From Actinomycetota bacterium (GTDB lineage: Bacteria > Actinomycetota > Actinomycetes > S36-B12 > UBA5976), in NCBI GenBank assembly GCA_009918865.1, contig RGCY01000088.1:1-5339 (forward strand): 5,339 bases of DNA, given 5' to 3'. Below, one piece after another: positions 4,758-5,339 of the stretch. A program made the position numbers and the translations under genes. Within the stretch, counting starts at the first letter, position 1; each line of letters begins with the position of its first letter. The notes under the pieces are model-generated. The model made no database searches and was not told the DNA's origin. It saw nothing but the letters and a program-made list of their open reading frames with translations.

Positions 4758-5339
4758 GTGGGCGTAGACGCTGTCGTCGTGTTAGCCGCTGGTGCCGGCA
4801 CTCGGATGAAGTCCGCCCAACCCAAGGTCGTTCATCAGATTCTTGGTCTACCTCTGGTTGCGCACGTTCTCCGTGCGGCTGCGCCATTGCACTCGAAAGT
4901 CACTGCTTGTGTTGTGGGTCATGGTCGCGATGCCGTGCAGTCTGCGGTTGTGGCCTGCCAGCCGGATGTGCGCATGGTCGTGCAGGAACAACAAAACGGC
5001 ACCGGGCACGCGATGCGGATTGCATTAGATGCGATGCCCGATTTGCGCACTGGCTCGGTGCTCGTTTTGGCTGGCGATAGCCCACTGATCACAAGTGAAA
5101 CGCTGCTCGCTCTAGCCGAGGCGCATCATCAAAGTAGAGCCAGTGTCACCGTGCTCACATCCATTGCGCCGAATCCACATGGCTACGGACGCATTGTGCG
5201 TGGTGAAAACGGAGCAATCTCTCGCATTGTTGAGCAAGCCGATGCTGATGACACCACGGCCGCCGTGAACGAAGTGAACTCTGGTGTGTATGTGTTTGAT
5301 GTGGCGCACTTGCGTCAGCACCTTGCAAGGCTTACCACC
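4758..5339 (+). CDS. glmU: Bifunctional GlcNAc-1-phosphate uridylyltransferase / glucosamine-1-phosphate acetyltransferase GlmU, N-terminal part (3' end outside window)
   Basis: The frame is open from GTG 4758 to the window edge, giving the first 194 residues of a protein usually about 450-500 long. Only the nucleotidyltransferase (Rossmann-like) domain is present. It shows the nucleotide-binding signature LAAGAGTRMKSAQPKVVH (9-26, with R16 and K23), QEQQNGTGHAM (76-86) for uracil and phosphate contacts, the metal-binding Asp in LAGDSPL (D107), GYGRIVR (142-148), IVEQADA (157-163, E159) and EVNSGVYVFD (172-181, N174). These correspond to the Escherichia coli active-site residues. The enzyme makes UDP-GlcNAc from GlcN-1-P, acetyl-CoA and UTP in the cytoplasm, feeding peptidoglycan and other glycan synthesis; the acetyltransferase left-handed beta-helix would lie beyond the window. 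GTG 4758 places the LAAG motif at the usual distance from the N-terminus; an in-frame TTG at 4749 is a weaker alternative. In Actinomycetota glmU is often followed by prs, which cannot be checked here. Confidence 0.95.
   Translation, partial: MGVDAVVVLAAGAGTRMKSAQPKVVHQILGLPLVAHVLRAAAPLHSKVTACVVGHGRDAVQSAVVACQPDVRMVVQEQQNGTGHAMRIALDAMPDLRTGSVLVLAGDSPLITSETLLALAEAHHQSRASVTVLTSIAPNPHGYGRIVRGENGAISRIVEQADADDTTAAVNEVNSGVYVFDVAHLRQHLARLTT

Noticed and set aside
4525..4887. N-terminal extension of the MarR gene on the minus strand, up to an ATG at 4887
   Set aside because: The extension is the antisense of tRNA-Gln and of the start of glmU. It contains the familiar spurious peptide DSNQDNRLQRTAGC, which arises when a tRNA-Gln gene is translated backwards. 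MarR homology begins only after 4524.
4643..5080. Plus-strand open frame overlapping the tRNA and glmU
   Set aside because: It starts inside the tRNA gene and runs out of frame with glmU, whose frame from 4758 holds all the expected motifs. The translation is rich in Cys, Arg and Ser and resembles nothing known to me.
1..5339. Search for mobile elements, CRISPR repeats, toxin-antitoxin pairs, riboswitches or a new multigene system
   Set aside because: All sequence is accounted for by conserved housekeeping genes, one regulator, one tRNA and short spacers. I saw no long direct or terminal repeats, no integrase or transposase motif, and no intergenic stretch above about 235 nt, including the tRNA.

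Overview
The window is a compact stretch of bacterial chromosome, apparently from a member of the Actinomycetota. The evidence is gene content and order (tatD, ksgA/rsmA, ispE, an ABC-F ATPase, tRNA-Gln, glmU), frequent GTG starts, GC-rich hairpins without U-tracts, and two -10 boxes placed so close to start codons that leaderless transcripts are likely. Base composition looks moderately GC-rich by eye, below that of streptomycetes or mycobacteria. I cannot name a genus.

Region by region: (1) Positions 2-340 hold the C-terminal part of a TatD-family metal-dependent hydrolase; its start lies outside the window. (2) Positions 395-3993 hold a tightly packed plus-strand run: ksgA/rsmA (16S rRNA adenine dimethyltransferase), ispE (CDP-methylerythritol kinase, 9 nt downstream) and a two-domain ABC-F ATPase whose ATG overlaps the ispE stop codon. 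(3) Positions 4021-4524 hold a convergent, minus-strand MarR-family regulator, separated from the ABC-F gene by a 27-nt gap and a hairpin that spans the ABC-F stop codon. (4) A tRNA-Gln (anticodon TTG) lies at 4600-4671 and is followed by a strong hairpin. (5) From 4758 to the window edge runs the N-terminal uridylyltransferase part of glmU, with its own probable promoter; the gene continues beyond the window.

The genes are mainly housekeeping: DNA/RNA end processing (TatD), ribosome maturation (KsgA), isoprenoid precursor synthesis (IspE), ribosome-associated ABC-F function, glutamine decoding, and UDP-GlcNAc synthesis for peptidoglycan (GlmU). KsgA, IspE and the ABC-F protein probably share one transcript; marR, tRNA-Gln and glmU look like separate units. 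I found no mobile element, CRISPR array, prophage or unknown multigene system. The points worth a second look are small: no rpfB between tatD and ksgA, a U-U mismatch in the tRNA anticodon stem, matching near-leaderless promoter geometry for marR and glmU, and an inverted repeat upstream of marR that could be its operator.
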